A stretch of 64,000 nt of DNA from Algoriphagus terrigena DSM 22685 (GCF_000429445.1 NZ_AUBW01000012.1:1-64000), one strand, 5' to 3'; positions 27,442 to 37,573 are shown, counted from the stretch's first letter. Numbers and translations are program-made. The notes: a model not told the origin generated them from the letters alone.

Positions 27442-28212
27442 TTAAAGCCTCCCAACCATCAGTCCGCCGTCCAAGGCCAAGATTTGCCCCGTCGCATAGG
27501 GCAAATCTCCACGAAGCAGCGCAGCCACGGCTTTACCGATGTCTTCTGGTTTACCCATCCGCGGCTCCAGAGTCAGGCCGTTTTGAATCCGATCTTGATA
27601 GACTCCTTTCACTTTCTCCGTCATATCCGTCTCGATGATTCCCGGCTGGATTTCATAGACTGGAATGTCAAACTCAGCCAGTCTGACGGCCAAAACCTGT
27701 GACATCATCGACAGTCCGGCCTTCGCCATGCAATAGGCAGCGCGGTTGGTGGAGGCTAGAACCGCCGAAACGGAAGTGATGGACACTATTGAAAGTGGAG
27801 TGTCTTCATCTGACTTTCGGATTTCCATCATCCATTTTGCAAAAGCTTGCGTCAGAAAAAAGGTCCCTTTCAGATTGATATCCATCAGGTGATCAAAATC
27901 TTCCTCGGCAACTTCCAACACATCGGCTCTGACTCGAGGTGCTACGCCCGCATTGTTCACCAAGAAATTGAGTGATCCAAACTTGTCTTTCACTCCAGCA
28001 ATGATGGTTTCCCGGTCGGCTTTTTCCGCGATATTCCCGGGAAAATATTCCACACGAACTCCGCTTTTGCGAAGCTCATCCAGAACCTCCACGATGTCGG
28101 ATTCTGGTCTCACGCCATTCAGAGCCAGGTCGATTCCTTCCTGAGCCAGTTTCTTGGCGATTCCCAGCCCAATGCCGCGGGTGCCTCCTGTGATTAAAGC
28201 TACCTTTCTCAT
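27442..28212 (-). CDS. Short-chain dehydrogenase/reductase (3-ketoacyl-ACP reductase-like)
   Basis: A 256-residue classical SDR. The N-terminal TGGTRGIG nucleotide loop (about 8-15), NNAG (about 90), catalytic Ser in ITSVSA and the YCMAK motif (Y and K of YxxxK) are all intact, so it should be an active NAD(P)H-dependent oxidoreductase. It is often named 3-ketoacyl-ACP reductase, but its context points to a carbohydrate or other catabolic substrate. It is the last gene of the five-gene cassette and overlaps the flavoprotein gene by ATGA; GAAAGGAGA precedes its ATG. Confidence 0.9.
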   Translation of the reverse strand: MRKVALITGGTRGIGLGIAKKLAQEGIDLALNGVRPESDIVEVLDELRKSGVRVEYFPGNIAEKADRETIIAGVKDKFGSLNFLVNNAGVAPRVRADVLEVAEEDFDHLMDINLKGTFFLTQAFAKWMMEIRKSDEDTPLSIVSITSVSAVLASTNRAAYCMAKAGLSMMSQVLAVRLAEFDIPVYEIQPGIIETDMTEKVKGVYQDRIQNGLTLEPRMGKPEDIGKAVAALLRGDLPYATGQILALDGGLMVGRL

Positions 28213-29651
28213 TCTCCTTTCAGTGCTTTCAATTGCTCGTATTCAGGCATTTTTTTATACAAAGGATCCAGTGGATAGCACCCGGAAATCATCCCGTTTC
28301 TCGGTGCCGTGGTGCAATCCGAGAAGGTACGGCAGATTTTAGCACGCTTCAATCCATTGCCGGAAATGATATCCGCAGGCATATCCGGATAGCTCAGCAC
28401 CATTCGGCCAAAACCGATGGAGTCCGCCTTTCCAACATTCAAAACGTTTTGCCCAACATTCGGAAGCCACTCCTGAAGGTAGGAATAAGCCGAGCCGATC
28501 ACATACAGTCCGGGAAAAGCATTCTTGATTTCGGCTGTCGCCTGAATCTGCCTAGCCACTCCGAGTAGAGGATCTTCGGGCGGCAGGTAGCCATCCGAAG
28601 GCGGAAAAAGAGCCGGACGCTGAATGTGCGGATTGTAATACGGACTTCCGGCGGTGGTGCAGAAGAGCTCGATACCCAGCTTTTCCAGTTCTTGCAGAAA
28701 AAGAAATGACTCCTGCATATCAGCGCTTGTTCCACTTTCCTTTCCTCCGAAAGCATAACGATAAGGTCGGTTTTGGGCGGGAACTCCGGTTTCCTCAGGG
28801 CCTTTTTGAAAAGGCACCCAGTCGAAAATGCTCATTCGAACACCGATCTCCAAGCCCGGTGCTGCAGCACGAATGCCCGAAACGATGTCTCTCAAGAAAC
28901 GGGTTCGGTTCTCGAAACTCCCCCCATATTTCCCCTCCCGGTCGTAGGCACTTAGAAACTCATGCCCGAGATAGCCGTGGCAATGCTTGATGTCCACGAA
29001 GTGAAATCCGGCCTTTTGCGCCAAGACAGCCGCTTTGACATAATCATCTATAATCGAATCAATCTCGGCATCCGACATGAGCGGATAGTCCTCGGCCAAA
29101 CCAAATTTCCTGTTCAAAACTGGATGGGGATACAAGATCCTCGGCTCCATCTTTTTCTTGTCATTTGGCTTGCAGAAGCGTCCGGAGTGGGTGAGCTGCA
29201 AGCCGATCAAGAGATCCGAAGTATCTTGGAATTGCTCCTCATGGGTCCTTTGCAGGAGTTGAAAGAGATCCACAAACTCTTGAAAGGTCTGTTCGTTCAG
29301 CATGAGCTGGTTGGGATTGGCACGGCCTTCGGGTCTCACGGCCACGGCCTCACAACCCCAGAGGAGCTTGGCTCCACTGAGCGCAAAGTTCCGCCAACGT
29401 CTTTTGGTCAGTTCGGTGGGCCTTCCATCTTCGGTTCCGTCCCAGCCTTCCATCGGCAGGATGCACATAGCATTGCCGATTTTCTGCCCAGATCGCAGTG
29501 TATGTGCTTTTCCAAACGGAGAATCTGCACCGGGGATCAATTCAGCGTCGAAGTCTAGCTGGATATTTTTTTTCTCCAGATGCTGCGCAAAAAGCTCCGC
29601 CGTCTTCAGCTGCGCAATCCGGGGAAACGGGGGCTTGTACTTTCCACTCAT
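28209..29651 (-). CDS. Old-yellow-enzyme-like NADH:flavin oxidoreductase
   Basis: A 480-residue FMN TIM-barrel protein. Seen are QLTHSGR (about 150), [16 protein letters not shown] and [10 protein letters not shown], the family's substrate His pair and FMN-binding signatures. The C-terminus has three cysteines in the pattern CRTFSDC-x11-C (Cx5C...C), reminiscent of, but not the same as, the 4Fe-4S motif of 2,4-dienoyl-CoA reductases; the NAD(P)-binding tail of those enzymes is missing. It reduces activated C=C bonds or similar. Overlaps GH88-like and SDR genes by ATGA on both sides. Substrate unknown. Confidence 0.88.
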   Translation of the reverse strand: MSGKYKPPFPRIAQLKTAELFAQHLEKKNIQLDFDAELIPGADSPFGKAHTLRSGQKIGNAMCILPMEGWDGTEDGRPTELTKRRWRNFALSGAKLLWGCEAVAVRPEGRANPNQLMLNEQTFQEFVDLFQLLQRTHEEQFQDTSDLLIGLQLTHSGRFCKPNDKKKMEPRILYPHPVLNRKFGLAEDYPLMSDAEIDSIIDDYVKAAVLAQKAGFHFVDIKHCHGYLGHEFLSAYDREGKYGGSFENRTRFLRDIVSGIRAAAPGLEIGVRMSIFDWVPFQKGPEETGVPAQNRPYRYAFGGKESGTSADMQESFLFLQELEKLGIELFCTTAGSPYYNPHIQRPALFPPSDGYLPPEDPLLGVARQIQATAEIKNAFPGLYVIGSAYSYLQEWLPNVGQNVLNVGKADSIGFGRMVLSYPDMPADIISGNGLKRAKICRTFSDCTTAPRNGMISGCYPLDPLYKKMPEYEQLKALKGE

Positions 29652-31027
29652 TTCGGTACGCAGTTTAGGTAAGAATAATACGGTTGGTCATTCAGCATTC
29701 GCTGGAGCAAAAGGGCTAGTTCGCGAGCGTGGTAATCGCCCCACATGCTGGACTCGCCGTGAGCTACTTTTCCGGGTTCTGGCGCATAGTCCCAAGCATT
29801 GGGCTCGTGGTAGATCGAGTGCAGAATCAGGCCTTGATGGCCCGCATCTGTCGAGAGATAAGGTTCGGAGAAAAGTGCTCCAGCGATCTGAAAAGCGGCT
29901 TTTTGATACTTTTCAGCGCGAGCGGGATCAGAGCTCTTCAGCCAATTCCCGATGCGGATCAGGCCCTGCGCGGTGATACAGGCAGCCGAACTGTCGATTG
30001 GCTCAAACTCATTAAAAGGATCGGAGGCGCGGTTGAGATAGTCTCCCATCTTATGCAAGTTTGGCGCTCCGGTATCCCAATAAGGAATCCCGTCAGTCGG
30101 TGTATTAGCCAGGTAAAACTCAGCGGTAGCGATCGCGGCCTGCGAAAGCTCCGCAACCAGATCTGCCTTGGAAATAACGTCCGTATAGTCCTCCTCAGAG
30201 ATTTGATCAAGGATTTCCAGCGTCTCCCCTAAGCCGCAAATCGCCCAAGCCAAGCCTCTGGTCCAGGTACTGAAGCCTGTGTAGCCCTGTTGGGAATTAG
30301 GACAGCGGTAGTTACCGTCATTGGTATTGAAGATGATCTCATGGGCTGTCCGGCCGGCGATGTCGTAGCGGTCACGGCCTTTTCCATAAAAGATCGAAAA
30401 GCGAACCGTACTCAGGATGTGCTGGATCGCCCGTTGAATCAGAGAGATACGTTTGTCATTTTCGGCCTGAAGTAAGTGCCCCAACTGATGCGAAACGACC
30501 AAGGCACGGCAACTCCGGATCGTATCGACGAAGAGCGAATGAGGGCCATTGAAAGAGTAAATAAATCCGCCGCCGGGAATCGTCGTCCAGCGGGTAGCCT
30601 GCACCGCCCCAGTGACTTTCAGGGCCAATTTGTAAAACTCGCGTTCCCAGTCAGAGGCTTCGATCTTGCCCTCGTTGCTGAGGCGAAGGAGATTCCCATA
30701 GGTGCTTACATTGTTGAAACCGTGATCATGCACACCGATATGGGTCAGATGGGGAGCCATCTTGTTGACGGTATTTCTGCGTCCGATTTCCAGAAACTCG
30801 CTTTCCCCAGTCGCGTCAAACTGCAGCAGTGCTGAGCCAAACTGAAAACCTTGGGTCCATTCTGTCCAACCCCGGGTCACATATTTGCCTTTTTCGGTGA
30901 AAACCGGGGCGCCATTTTTCGTATCAAAAGAATCCTCGATCAGTCGAATTTTCTGACCAGACAGCTCCCAAAAACGCGGCAAATGGGATGTTAAATCAGC
31001 AATCGCAGAAGTTGGATTAAGCTTCAT
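29648..31027 (-). CDS. GH88-like glucuronyl/galacturonyl hydrolase
   Basis: A 459-residue (alpha/alpha)6-barrel protein. [18 protein letters not shown] and [14 protein letters not shown] correspond to conserved GH88/unsaturated glucuronyl hydrolase stretches, including likely catalytic aspartates. No signal peptide is seen, so it acts in the cytoplasm on substrates brought in by the adjacent symporter. GH88 enzymes hydrate the double bond of unsaturated uronic sugars left by polysaccharide lyases. It overlaps the symporter stop by 11 nt and the flavoprotein start by 4 nt. A GH105 or other six-hairpin assignment is possible. Confidence 0.8.
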   Translation of the reverse strand: MKLNPTSAIADLTSHLPRFWELSGQKIRLIEDSFDTKNGAPVFTEKGKYVTRGWTEWTQGFQFGSALLQFDATGESEFLEIGRRNTVNKMAPHLTHIGVHDHGFNNVSTYGNLLRLSNEGKIEASDWEREFYKLALKVTGAVQATRWTTIPGGGFIYSFNGPHSLFVDTIRSCRALVVSHQLGHLLQAENDKRISLIQRAIQHILSTVRFSIFYGKGRDRYDIAGRTAHEIIFNTNDGNYRCPNSQQGYTGFSTWTRGLAWAICGLGETLEILDQISEEDYTDVISKADLVAELSQAAIATAEFYLANTPTDGIPYWDTGAPNLHKMGDYLNRASDPFNEFEPIDSSAACITAQGLIRIGNWLKSSDPARAEKYQKAAFQIAGALFSEPYLSTDAGHQGLILHSIYHEPNAWDYAPEPGKVAHGESSMWGDYHARELALLLQRMLNDQPYYSYLNCVPK

Positions 31028-32429
31028 GGGTATTTTTTTGGGTAAAATGGTGGGCGATCATAATGACTGCTGACACCGGAATCAAGATGCAATACATGGC
31101 CGCATCGGTCTGCAATCCAGCAAAACCCGCTGGCACCAACCCGAGCAATGACAAAACAAAATAAGTCAACGCCAAGCCCGACAGAATAAGCAGCGACTTG
31201 GGAGGGTTTTTGAAGATAACCGCCGCCAGCACAACCGGGGCGATCATAGAGGTTCCAGCAAAGCTGACTCTTGCCAACATGACCAATTCATCGCTCATAA
31301 TCGTCGAAAATCCCAGCACAATCAATGAGAAAACCAAGATCGCCAGTTGTGTAATCCGCATGTTGCCTTTGTCAGAACCTGAGAGCAAAGAGCGTAGCTC
31401 GGTGCCCAGGGCAAAGATCTGCGCATTGGTAGTGGAAAGACAAGCGGCAAACAGCCCGACCACCGCCAAGGCCGCCACCGGACTAGCCTGATCAAAAAGC
31501 AAGGCCGCAGAAAGAAACTCTGCCGTGGGAACGTCAGGGTATTTCACCGCGCCATAAAGGCCGATAAAGGCGGTCGGGAGGATGACCAGGATCGCAAAAA
31601 TCCCAACCGCGTAAGCCATCTTGTGAACCGACTTCAGGCTCTTCAGTACCACCAACCGCGTCGTAAACTGAGGCTGAGATACCGGAATCAGCACGATCGC
31701 AATAGCCGAGGCGATCAGAAAGGGGCTTGAAAACAGTCCTTTGGGGCCGGGAAGGGAAAGTAGCGCTGCATTGCTTTCTTCAACTTTGGCCAAGCCGGCT
31801 TCCAAGCCTCCGGCCATACTCAGACACGTCAATCCGATGATCCAGATCACCGCCAACATGATCACACCCTGGATCGCATCGCTGTACATGATGGCTTTCA
31901 AGCCGCCGATTTCGGAATAAATCAACATGAGCACTACCAGAACCGCCGACCAGCCCCAGTCGGGAATCAGGTCAGGAAAAGCCGCACTGAGAAAGATGGA
32001 AATCCCACGGACCTGAATCGCCACGTAGGGAATCAGAAATAAGAAGGAACTGATAAACACAAGGTACCCAGCCCACTTATTCTGAAAGCAACTTTGTACA
32101 AATCCGGCAACTCCCTTGTATCCGACTTGCGAAGCTTTTTTGCGCAGCGCAAAGCCAAACCAAATCAGCATAAACACCATCAAAGCATCGGAAACGGCCA
32201 AAAATATCCACGCCCCTACGCCGTGGGTCCGGAAAAAATCCGGCATTCCCATGAAAGTAAAGGCACTAAACAAGGCGGCGGAGAAAGTAAGAAACCCAAG
32301 GATTGAACCAATGTTCGACCCGCCAAGCATGAAATCATCCGAGCTTCTGTTTTTGCTATAAGACTTGTAGGAAGCAAAGCCAAGCGAGGCCAGGAAGAGC
32401 GTGAAAAAGAAAATCAACCAGCCCGTCAT
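31017..32429 (-). CDS. Sodium:solute symporter family transporter
   Basis: A 470-residue inner-membrane protein with about 12-13 hydrophobic segments. The SSS family signature is visible in GGLKAIMYSDAIQGVIMLA (about residues 160-180) and in the N-terminal region. SSS members carry sugars, acids or small organics driven by Na+. It sits between a small membrane protein (ATGA overlap) and the GH88-like gene (11-nt overlap) and should be the uptake step of this cassette. Substrate inferred only from neighbours. Confidence 0.92.
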   Translation of the reverse strand: MTGWLIFFFTLFLASLGFASYKSYSKNRSSDDFMLGGSNIGSILGFLTFSAALFSAFTFMGMPDFFRTHGVGAWIFLAVSDALMVFMLIWFGFALRKKASQVGYKGVAGFVQSCFQNKWAGYLVFISSFLFLIPYVAIQVRGISIFLSAAFPDLIPDWGWSAVLVVLMLIYSEIGGLKAIMYSDAIQGVIMLAVIWIIGLTCLSMAGGLEAGLAKVEESNAALLSLPGPKGLFSSPFLIASAIAIVLIPVSQPQFTTRLVVLKSLKSVHKMAYAVGIFAILVILPTAFIGLYGAVKYPDVPTAEFLSAALLFDQASPVAALAVVGLFAACLSTTNAQIFALGTELRSLLSGSDKGNMRITQLAILVFSLIVLGFSTIMSDELVMLARVSFAGTSMIAPVVLAAVIFKNPPKSLLILSGLALTYFVLSLLGLVPAGFAGLQTDAAMYCILIPVSAVIMIAHHFTQKNTHEA

Positions 32430-32638
32430 ACTTTCTTGGATTCTTCATGAGGGAAAAAAACCGACCCAAGATAAGTCAACCCGACCAACAAGATCGCCAC
32501 CAGCAATCCGGCCCAGAAGACGAAAGGTACGCTGCCAAGCTTCGGCGTCACTTTATTTTCGACAAAGAGAAAAAGAAAAGAGCCGACCGAAACGATCAGC
32601 ACGGCAAGAACGATGATGTTCCAGATTTTGGATTTCAT
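32426..32638 (-). CDS. Small two-TM protein paired with symporter
   Basis: A 70-residue protein with two hydrophobic helices (about 7-26 and 36-60) and a charged C-terminus. Short membrane proteins of this type (DUF3311/YhdT-like) are often encoded directly before SSS symporters and are thought to act as a subunit. Here the stop codon overlaps the symporter ATG as ATGA, which supports that pairing. It is probably the first gene of the cassette. Family label is tentative. Confidence 0.75.
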   Translation of the reverse strand: MKSKIWNIIVLAVLIVSVGSFLFLFVENKVTPKLGSVPFVFWAGLLVAILLVGLTYLGSVFFPHEESKKV

Positions 32639-32807
32639 GGGTTGAGCTAGAGGTTATATGGGCAGAAACTATCTGACTGGAAGAAACGCTTCCAGTCCGC
32701 CTCAAAATAACAATAAACTTCTGCTTTGCTACCCCTGTAAATCCTGCTACCGATGGAAACGGCGGATTTCTACGCAAACAATTTCGGAAAAGTACTTCGC
32801 TCGGGAT

Positions 32808-33596
32808 CTACTGAAAGTTCAGATAGATGGTGATTCCCTTGCGTTTTATTGAAGAGATCACATCGCGAATTTCCGCGGGAGTTTTCTCCGCGTAGTAAAT
32901 ATTGTTCAGCCCATGGGAAAATCGAATCTCGGGAGCAAACTTGAAATACTTGAAGTAGATCTCAAATCCCATCCCTGCTTCAATGGCGAAATCCTGTCCC
33001 GTGGTGACGATGGGGTCAAGGTTGGCCTCGTCCTGGCTTTTGGTACGAAACTGATAGCTGGCGCCACCGATGAAGTACATCCGGGTATTGTTGAACCGCT
33101 GGGATCGGTACTTGAATAGCAGCGGAATCTCCACTATTGTCGCTTCGTTCACCACTTCTTCGGTGCGATAGCCCAACGGTGGAGGTCCCTCGGGCAGGGC
33201 CACGTCATATGTATCATAGTAATTGATATCCGCGCGGTATTCATAGAACGCAATCTTGGGAGTCAGCAGCAAATTGACCTGATCGTGCAGTCTCAAAATT
33301 CCGATAAAGCCAAGCGAAAATCCCGGTGTGTATTTGGGATAGATCGAGTAGACTTGGTTGTTGGCAGCGTTGGCAGGGTCAAAAAATTGTTCCGAATATT
33401 TGATCTGATAGGTGGATGTATGACCAGCTAGGAAAAACCCGTAGGAAATAGTCTTGTTATCGGATCCAGCCGTGCTAGTCAAGCCAAATAAGCCCTGAGA
33501 AACTCCGGAAAAACTAACTCCAAAAAATGCCAGAATCAGAAATCCTACTTTTGTCCGACGTAGATAGAGCTGATTCCGAAAGTGAGTGGTCTGCAT
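32808..33596 (-). CDS. porT: PorT family outer-membrane protein (type IX secretion)
   Basis: A 262-residue exported beta-barrel protein. The N-terminus has a hydrophobic export segment at about 17-34 (ending GVSQG), followed by alternating strands and a C-terminal strand ending YLNFQ. It resembles PorT, a component needed for type IX secretion in gliding and gingipain-secreting Bacteroidota. Its start lies inside the 3' end of the menG/ubiE gene (52-nt overlap), an arrangement common in the phylum and supporting the call; no better internal start was found. Downstream is the symporter cassette in the same direction but 169 nt away. Confidence 0.85.
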   Translation of the reverse strand: MQTTHFRNQLYLRRTKVGFLILAFFGVSFSGVSQGLFGLTSTAGSDNKTISYGFFLAGHTSTYQIKYSEQFFDPANAANNQVYSIYPKYTPGFSLGFIGILRLHDQVNLLLTPKIAFYEYRADINYYDTYDVALPEGPPPLGYRTEEVVNEATIVEIPLLFKYRSQRFNNTRMYFIGGASYQFRTKSQDEANLDPIVTTGQDFAIEAGMGFEIYFKYFKFAPEIRFSHGLNNIYYAEKTPAEIRDVISSIKRKGITIYLNFQ

Positions 33597-34267
33597 ACAG
33601 TGCTGTGAAATCCGACTTTTTTCAAAACTGCCAGAAAATCCTCTCCATCCGGAAAGGCCTGAACTGACTCAGGAAGATAAGTATAAGCAGAATTGTCTTT
33701 GGATACAATCTTGCCGATTTGAGGTAAAATCATCTTGGAATAAAAGCCATAAGCCTGCTTCATCGGAAAACCCTGTGGCTTGCTGAATTCCAGGATTACC
33801 GTCTTGCCTCCCGGTTTCAGCACACGATACATGTCTGCGAGGCCTTTTTCCAAATTTTCGAAGTTTCTGACCCCAAAGGAAACGATGACTGCATCAAACT
33901 TATTATCCTCGAAAAGCAATCCCTCGGAATCGCCCAGCTGCATCTCGATCTTGTCCTGAAGTCCGCGCTTGATCATCTTCTTTTTCCCCTCGGCGAGCAT
34001 TCCTTCCGAGATGTCCACGCCGATGATTTTCTCTGGATTCAGCGCCAAAGCTTCGATCGCAAAGTCTCCCGTCCCGGTCGCAATGTCCAAAATCAGCTTG
34101 GGTTGGTCTCTTTTCAGGAGTTTAACCGCCTTTTTTCTCCAGACAATGTCGATCCCCATACTCAGCACATGGTTGAGCAGATCATACTTACCGCTGATGT
34201 TGTTAAACATCTCGGCTACTTGTTCTTTTTTGGAGTCTTGCTTGTCTTTGTAGGGTACTACGGCCAT
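33545..34267 (-). CDS. menG: Demethylmenaquinone methyltransferase
   Basis: A 240-residue SAM-dependent methyltransferase for the last step of menaquinone synthesis (UbiE/MenG). Motif [13 protein letters not shown] (about 55-66) and the family blocks [13 protein letters not shown] and [18 protein letters not shown] are clear. Menaquinone is the main quinone of Bacteroidota. The ATG at 34267 is chosen because the methyltransferase homology begins there; the longer frame upstream runs across the divergent promoter region. porT overlaps its 3' end. Confidence 0.95.
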   Translation of the reverse strand: MAVVPYKDKQDSKKEQVAEMFNNISGKYDLLNHVLSMGIDIVWRKKAVKLLKRDQPKLILDIATGTGDFAIEALALNPEKIIGVDISEGMLAEGKKKMIKRGLQDKIEMQLGDSEGLLFEDNKFDAVIVSFGVRNFENLEKGLADMYRVLKPGGKTVILEFSKPQGFPMKQAYGFYSKMILPQIGKIVSKDNSAYTYLPESVQAFPDGEDFLAVLKKVGFHSTVCRPLTFGISSIYVGQK

Positions 34268-34363
34268 CACGGATCTTCTTTGGTGCGCAATATTACTACA
34301 GAAACCCGAGGAATCGAAAATTGTTGCGGTTTTACCCTTCCAAGGCCTTCTAAAATAAAAGCG

Positions 34364-34371
34364 TATTTTTG
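34364..34371 (+). promoter_or_regulatory. -7 promoter box of engB
   Basis: TATTTTTG matches TAnnTTTG and ends 17 nt before the engB ATG, giving a short leader. No -33 match at the expected spacing. Confidence 0.6.
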
Positions 34372-34388
34372 CACCGAACAGAAAAATT

Positions 34389-35000
34389 ATGATCCGAAAA
34401 GCACAATTTGTGGTCAGCAACACCGACCCCACCAAATGCCCCAAACCAGATCGGGCAGAGATCGCCTTCATCGGCCGGTCCAACGTGGGCAAAAGCTCCC
34501 TGATCAACATGCTGACCGGCGTCAAAGAACTGGCAAAGACCTCTCAAAGACCGGGAAAGACCCAATTAGTCAACCACTTCATGATCGATGATCGCTGGTA
34601 TCTGGTGGATTTGCCAGGCTACGGATTTGCCAAAGTCAGCAAAGACCGCAAGGAAAAATGGGAGCAAATGATCAGTGCCTACCTGACTTCCCGGGAAAAT
34701 CTCTGCGGCGTATTTGTCCTCATCGACAGCCGCCTGGAGCCTCAGACCATTGATCTAGAATTTCTGAATTGGTGCGGAGAGGAAGATGTGCCGTTTGTGG
34801 TTGCGTTTACCAAAGCTGACAAGCAGTCCAAATCCCAAACCGACAAAAACGTCAAGGCTTTCCTCAGCAAGCTGGAAGATATCTTCGGAGATATTCCCGA
34901 TTACTTCGTCACCTCTGCGGAGAAAGGCGGCGGAAAAGACCAAGTCCTGACCTTCATCAACGAACTAGTCGCAGAATACGAAGCCGAGCGGACAAATTGA
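34389..35000 (+). CDS. engB: Ribosome biogenesis GTPase EngB/YihA
   Basis: A 203-residue TRAFAC GTPase required for assembly of the 50S subunit. G1 [10 protein letters not shown] (about 29-38), G2/G3 region with [11 protein letters not shown]4 TKAD and G5 TSA are all present. Length is normal. Divergent from menG, with its own -7 box, and followed 40 nt later by the DUF5606 gene, which also has its own -7 box. Confidence 0.96.
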   Translation: MIRKAQFVVSNTDPTKCPKPDRAEIAFIGRSNVGKSSLINMLTGVKELAKTSQRPGKTQLVNHFMIDDRWYLVDLPGYGFAKVSKDRKEKWEQMISAYLTSRENLCGVFVLIDSRLEPQTIDLEFLNWCGEEDVPFVVAFTKADKQSKSQTDKNVKAFLSKLEDIFGDIPDYFVTSAEKGGGKDQVLTFINELVAEYEAERTN

Positions 35001-35010
35001 TCGATAGTTC

Positions 35011-35018
35011 TATATTTG
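35011..35018 (+). promoter_or_regulatory. -7 promoter box of DUF5606 gene
   Basis: TATATTTG matches TAnnTTTG and ends 21 nt before the ATG at 35040. It suggests independent transcription from engB. Confidence 0.6.
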
Positions 35019-35039
35019 CAGCCTGAAAATAATTTACAC

Positions 35040-35462
35040 ATGAATTTCAAAGACATAGCCTCAGTAGCCGGTAAGCCGGGACTGTATACTGTAATAAAGC
35101 CAACTCGTTCAGGAGTCATCTTGGAGTCATTGGATGAGAAAAAGTCCAAATTGATAGCTGGAATGTCGATGCGCGTATCCATCCTAAGTGATATCTCGAT
35201 CTATACCCTGACTGAAGAAGGAGCCGAACCGCTCGAGTCTGTGATGAAAAAAATCGAAGCCGAATACCAAGGCGATACCGGCATCGAGCCAGGTTCATCG
35301 GATGCGGAGTTGAGAGCTTTCTTGAAGTCCATCCTTCCGGAGTTTGACGAAGCGAGAGTCTATACCTCGGATATCAAAAAGCTCAACGCATGGTATCAGC
35401 TCATCCGAAAAGCTGCTCCTGAAGTCCTTCAGGAAACTTCCGAAGAACAAAAAGAAGCGTAA
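35040..35462 (+). CDS. DUF5606 family protein
   Basis: A 140-residue acidic cytoplasmic protein. The N-terminal ~60 residues (VAGKPGLYTVIKPTRSGVILESLD) form a compact beta region typical of DUF5606, a Bacteroidota family of unknown function; the C-terminal half is helical. The ATG at 35040 is chosen over a TTG at 35016, which lies inside the promoter box. A strong terminator follows 8 nt past the stop. Confidence 0.85.
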   Translation: MNFKDIASVAGKPGLYTVIKPTRSGVILESLDEKKSKLIAGMSMRVSILSDISIYTLTEEGAEPLESVMKKIEAEYQGDTGIEPGSSDAELRAFLKSILPEFDEARVYTSDIKKLNAWYQLIRKAAPEVLQETSEEQKEA

Positions 35463-35470
35463 TTTCCCCG

Positions 35471-35497
35471 CCCCGACCTCAAACTCGGGGCTTTTTT
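35471..35497 (+). terminator. Terminator of DUF5606 gene
   Basis: Stem CCCCGA / TCGGGG with an 8-nt loop is followed by CTTTTTT. It separates the DUF5606 gene from the small gene starting at 35506. Confidence 0.85.
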
Positions 35498-35505
35498 CAT
35501 CGCCT

Positions 35506-35811
35506 ATGGATCCGTCCATCTCCACAGAAACCTACACACTGGTCACCAAGGACTTTCAACTACCTGAGGTCATCGAAGGATTTTCGGAAGAAAAAGCAAT
35601 TGCGGTCCTTGCCAAAGCCATCAGTCAATTGATGGACCGAAACCTGGAACGGCTGCTGCAGATCTGCTACCGAATCGACCTCTCTGAAAACAAGCTGAAG
35701 CAAATCCTTCACGAATCCGAACCCGACCAAGTCGCGGCCGATTTGGCAAAAGCACTTTGGGAACGACAAAAGCTAAAGGTGGAGATCAGGAGGAGGTATT
35801 CTGAGGGCTAA
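35506..35811 (+). CDS. Small conserved hypothetical protein
   Basis: A 101-residue, mostly helical acidic protein with no signal peptide or membrane segment. No family is recognised with certainty; the helical content and basic C-terminus (KLKVEIRRRYSEG) suggest a soluble binding protein. The ATG at 35506 sits 9 nt after the upstream terminator, so the transcript likely arises by read-through or an unseen promoter. Its last 4 nt overlap the convergent toxin gene. Confidence 0.65.
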   Translation: MDPSISTETYTLVTKDFQLPEVIEGFSEEKAIAVLAKAISQLMDRNLERLLQICYRIDLSENKLKQILHESEPDQVAADLAKALWERQKLKVEIRRRYSEG

Positions 35812-36116
35812 GAATTAGCTCGCTTCATCTTTTCCGGATCACGACGCGTGTCAAAAATGTCGGTGATGAAGATGTCATCTCCTTCTGATTTGTAAATAAT
35901 TTTAAAATTACCAGCTACCAAATACCTAAAGCCAAGACCTGTGCTCTCCAAATTCAACTCAATTTGCCCAAGTTCAGGCCGGAGAATAAGGAGCTTCACT
36001 TTTGTAAAAATCTCAGATTTAATCCGATTGGCTACTTGAGGACTGGCTTTTCGAGAATAATACCGATGGATTTCTCTTAACTCGTTTTTGGCAAATTCAG
36101 TCCAAAACAGTCTCAT
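35808..36116 (-). CDS. RelE/ParE family toxin
   Basis: A 102-residue basic protein with the ParE/RelE fold pattern: helical hairpin (FAKNELREIHRYYSRKAS), then PELGQIE, then RYLVAGNFKIIYK strands and the FDTRRDPEKM end. Both RelE (mRNA cleavage) and ParE (gyrase) toxins show this shape, and sequence alone does not decide; the RYL-x8-YK-x9-FDTRRDP ending favours ParE. The antitoxin gene lies 1 nt upstream. Convergent with the gene at 35506. Confidence 0.85.
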   Translation of the reverse strand: MRLFWTEFAKNELREIHRYYSRKASPQVANRIKSEIFTKVKLLILRPELGQIELNLESTGLGFRYLVAGNFKIIYKSEGDDIFITDIFDTRRDPEKMKRANS

Positions 36117-36117
36117 C

Positions 36118-36333
36118 TTACCAATTTTGAGAATCTTTTTCCAAATCGTCTTGGCTCAGATACTTACCTTTTTGGATATCTTGTTCTGCTACCATTGCCC
36201 GGTCCAAAAGCTCGTCCTGAGAGAGAGGATACGGTTTCTGACCGAAATAGGCCTCAAGAAAATCAAGGGTATTTTCGTCTTTAAGTTCCTTCACCCTATT
36301 GATCAGCTTTAGTTTTCTTTCCTCAATATTCAT
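36118..36333 (-). CDS. Antitoxin of RelE/ParE pair
   Basis: A 71-residue acidic protein, 1 nt upstream of the toxin. The N-terminus is helical (EERKLKLINRVKELKDE), and the C-terminal LSQDDLEKDSQNW is the likely toxin-binding tail. Sequences of this form are annotated as addiction-module antitoxins in Bacteroidota. No DNA-binding helix-turn-helix is evident in so short a chain, so autoregulation is uncertain. Confidence 0.75.
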   Translation of the reverse strand: MNIEERKLKLINRVKELKDENTLDFLEAYFGQKPYPLSQDELLDRAMVAEQDIQKGKYLSQDDLEKDSQNW

Positions 36334-36448
36334 AAAACATGTCGTTTACTTAAATATAAACCAAAAATCACCCTTTTGGATTCGATTTATCCAAGAATCA
36401 ATTTCCAGGGATTGGATCAATTCCTATTTTTAGCAAACCTCAAAAACC

Positions 36449-37573
36449 ATGGCAAACCCTATCTGGATCATGACGTCCGCTTTTGATCAGCTGAATCTTG
36501 ATCAAACGGTCGAAAAAGCAATCGAAATCGGTGTACAGGGCCTGGACCTCTGCGTGTTCAGAAAGGACGGAACCAGAGACGATTTTGTGGCGACACATCT
36601 GGATTACGAAAACTTTGGCCCGGATCAGGCAAAGGCACTGATTGATCAATTCAACGGTGCCAAACTCCAGCTTTCGATCGGAGCTTTTGAAAACCTGATC
36701 GGCGGCGACCCCATCCATCGGGTCAAAAACCAAAACCACCTACTTCGTCTCATCCGCATCGCCTACCTGCTGGGGGGCGATGAAAACGACGTCAAAGTCG
36801 GAACTTTCGTCGGCTACAACCACGAAATGGGCAATCAGGAAGGCGGGTTCGAAAAAAACTTACTGGAATACCAGCGGGTTTTTGGCCCGATCATCCGCTA
36901 TGCAAACAGCCTCGGAGTCACTGTCCTGTATGAAAACTGCCCGATGGAAGGTTGGAGAAGTTCTGGCCATTTTGGCACGTTCAACAACTTCACTGGAGTC
37001 CTTGCAGCCCGCAAACTCATGTACGAACTCGTCCCGGAGAAAAATCACGGGGAAATCTACGATCCCTCTCACGATGTCTGGCAGCACACAGATCCGGTGG
37101 AAGTCATCCGCAACACAGACATGAGTCGTCTTAAGCGTATTCACGTCAAATCCACCCGAAACAATCCCGATCCCTTTTGGGGAAATATGTACCCGATGCA
37201 AGAGATTCGGGCGGAGTGGGCTGAAAAACTCGGACTTCCTTCCAGCAAAAATCCTTGGGATCGGCACCATTACGAAGCAACGCTTCCCGGTTTTGGACTG
37301 GGGGACTCGATGGACTGGCGGGCTTTTGTGAACATCCTGAAGGAAAAAGGATTTAACGGTCCTTTTGAAATCGAAAATGAAGCTGTCCTCTCCAAGCAAA
37401 CCGGCAAGATGGGCGCCATTGTCCAAGGCTGCAAAGCCGCTGTCCAAAACCTCGCTCCTTTGCTCTATGAACTGGGGGAAGACGGCTGGCAATATCCAAA
37501 TTCTGCCTACAAGCCGCTCTACGACCTCGACCGGAAAGATATTTCGCTGGTCACGATGGATCAGATTTCCTGA
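36449..37573 (+). CDS. Sugar phosphate isomerase/epimerase-like TIM-barrel protein
   Basis: A 374-residue xylose-isomerase-like barrel (AP endonuclease 2 superfamily). Residues such as the E in LYENCPMEGW, the H/D of YDPSHDVWQHTDP and the H of IHVKSTR are the usual metal ligands, and the C-terminal FEIENEAVL glutamate completes the site. It likely isomerises or epimerises a sugar; no specific substrate can be given. A near-consensus -7 box (TATTTTTA at 36425) sits 16 nt before the ATG. A long perfect hairpin follows its stop. Confidence 0.85.
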   Translation: MANPIWIMTSAFDQLNLDQTVEKAIEIGVQGLDLCVFRKDGTRDDFVATHLDYENFGPDQAKALIDQFNGAKLQLSIGAFENLIGGDPIHRVKNQNHLLRLIRIAYLLGGDENDVKVGTFVGYNHEMGNQEGGFEKNLLEYQRVFGPIIRYANSLGVTVLYENCPMEGWRSSGHFGTFNNFTGVLAARKLMYELVPEKNHGEIYDPSHDVWQHTDPVEVIRNTDMSRLKRIHVKSTRNNPDPFWGNMYPMQEIRAEWAEKLGLPSSKNPWDRHHYEATLPGFGLGDSMDWRAFVNILKEKGFNGPFEIENEAVLSKQTGKMGAIVQGCKAAVQNLAPLLYELGEDGWQYPNSAYKPLYDLDRKDISLVTMDQIS

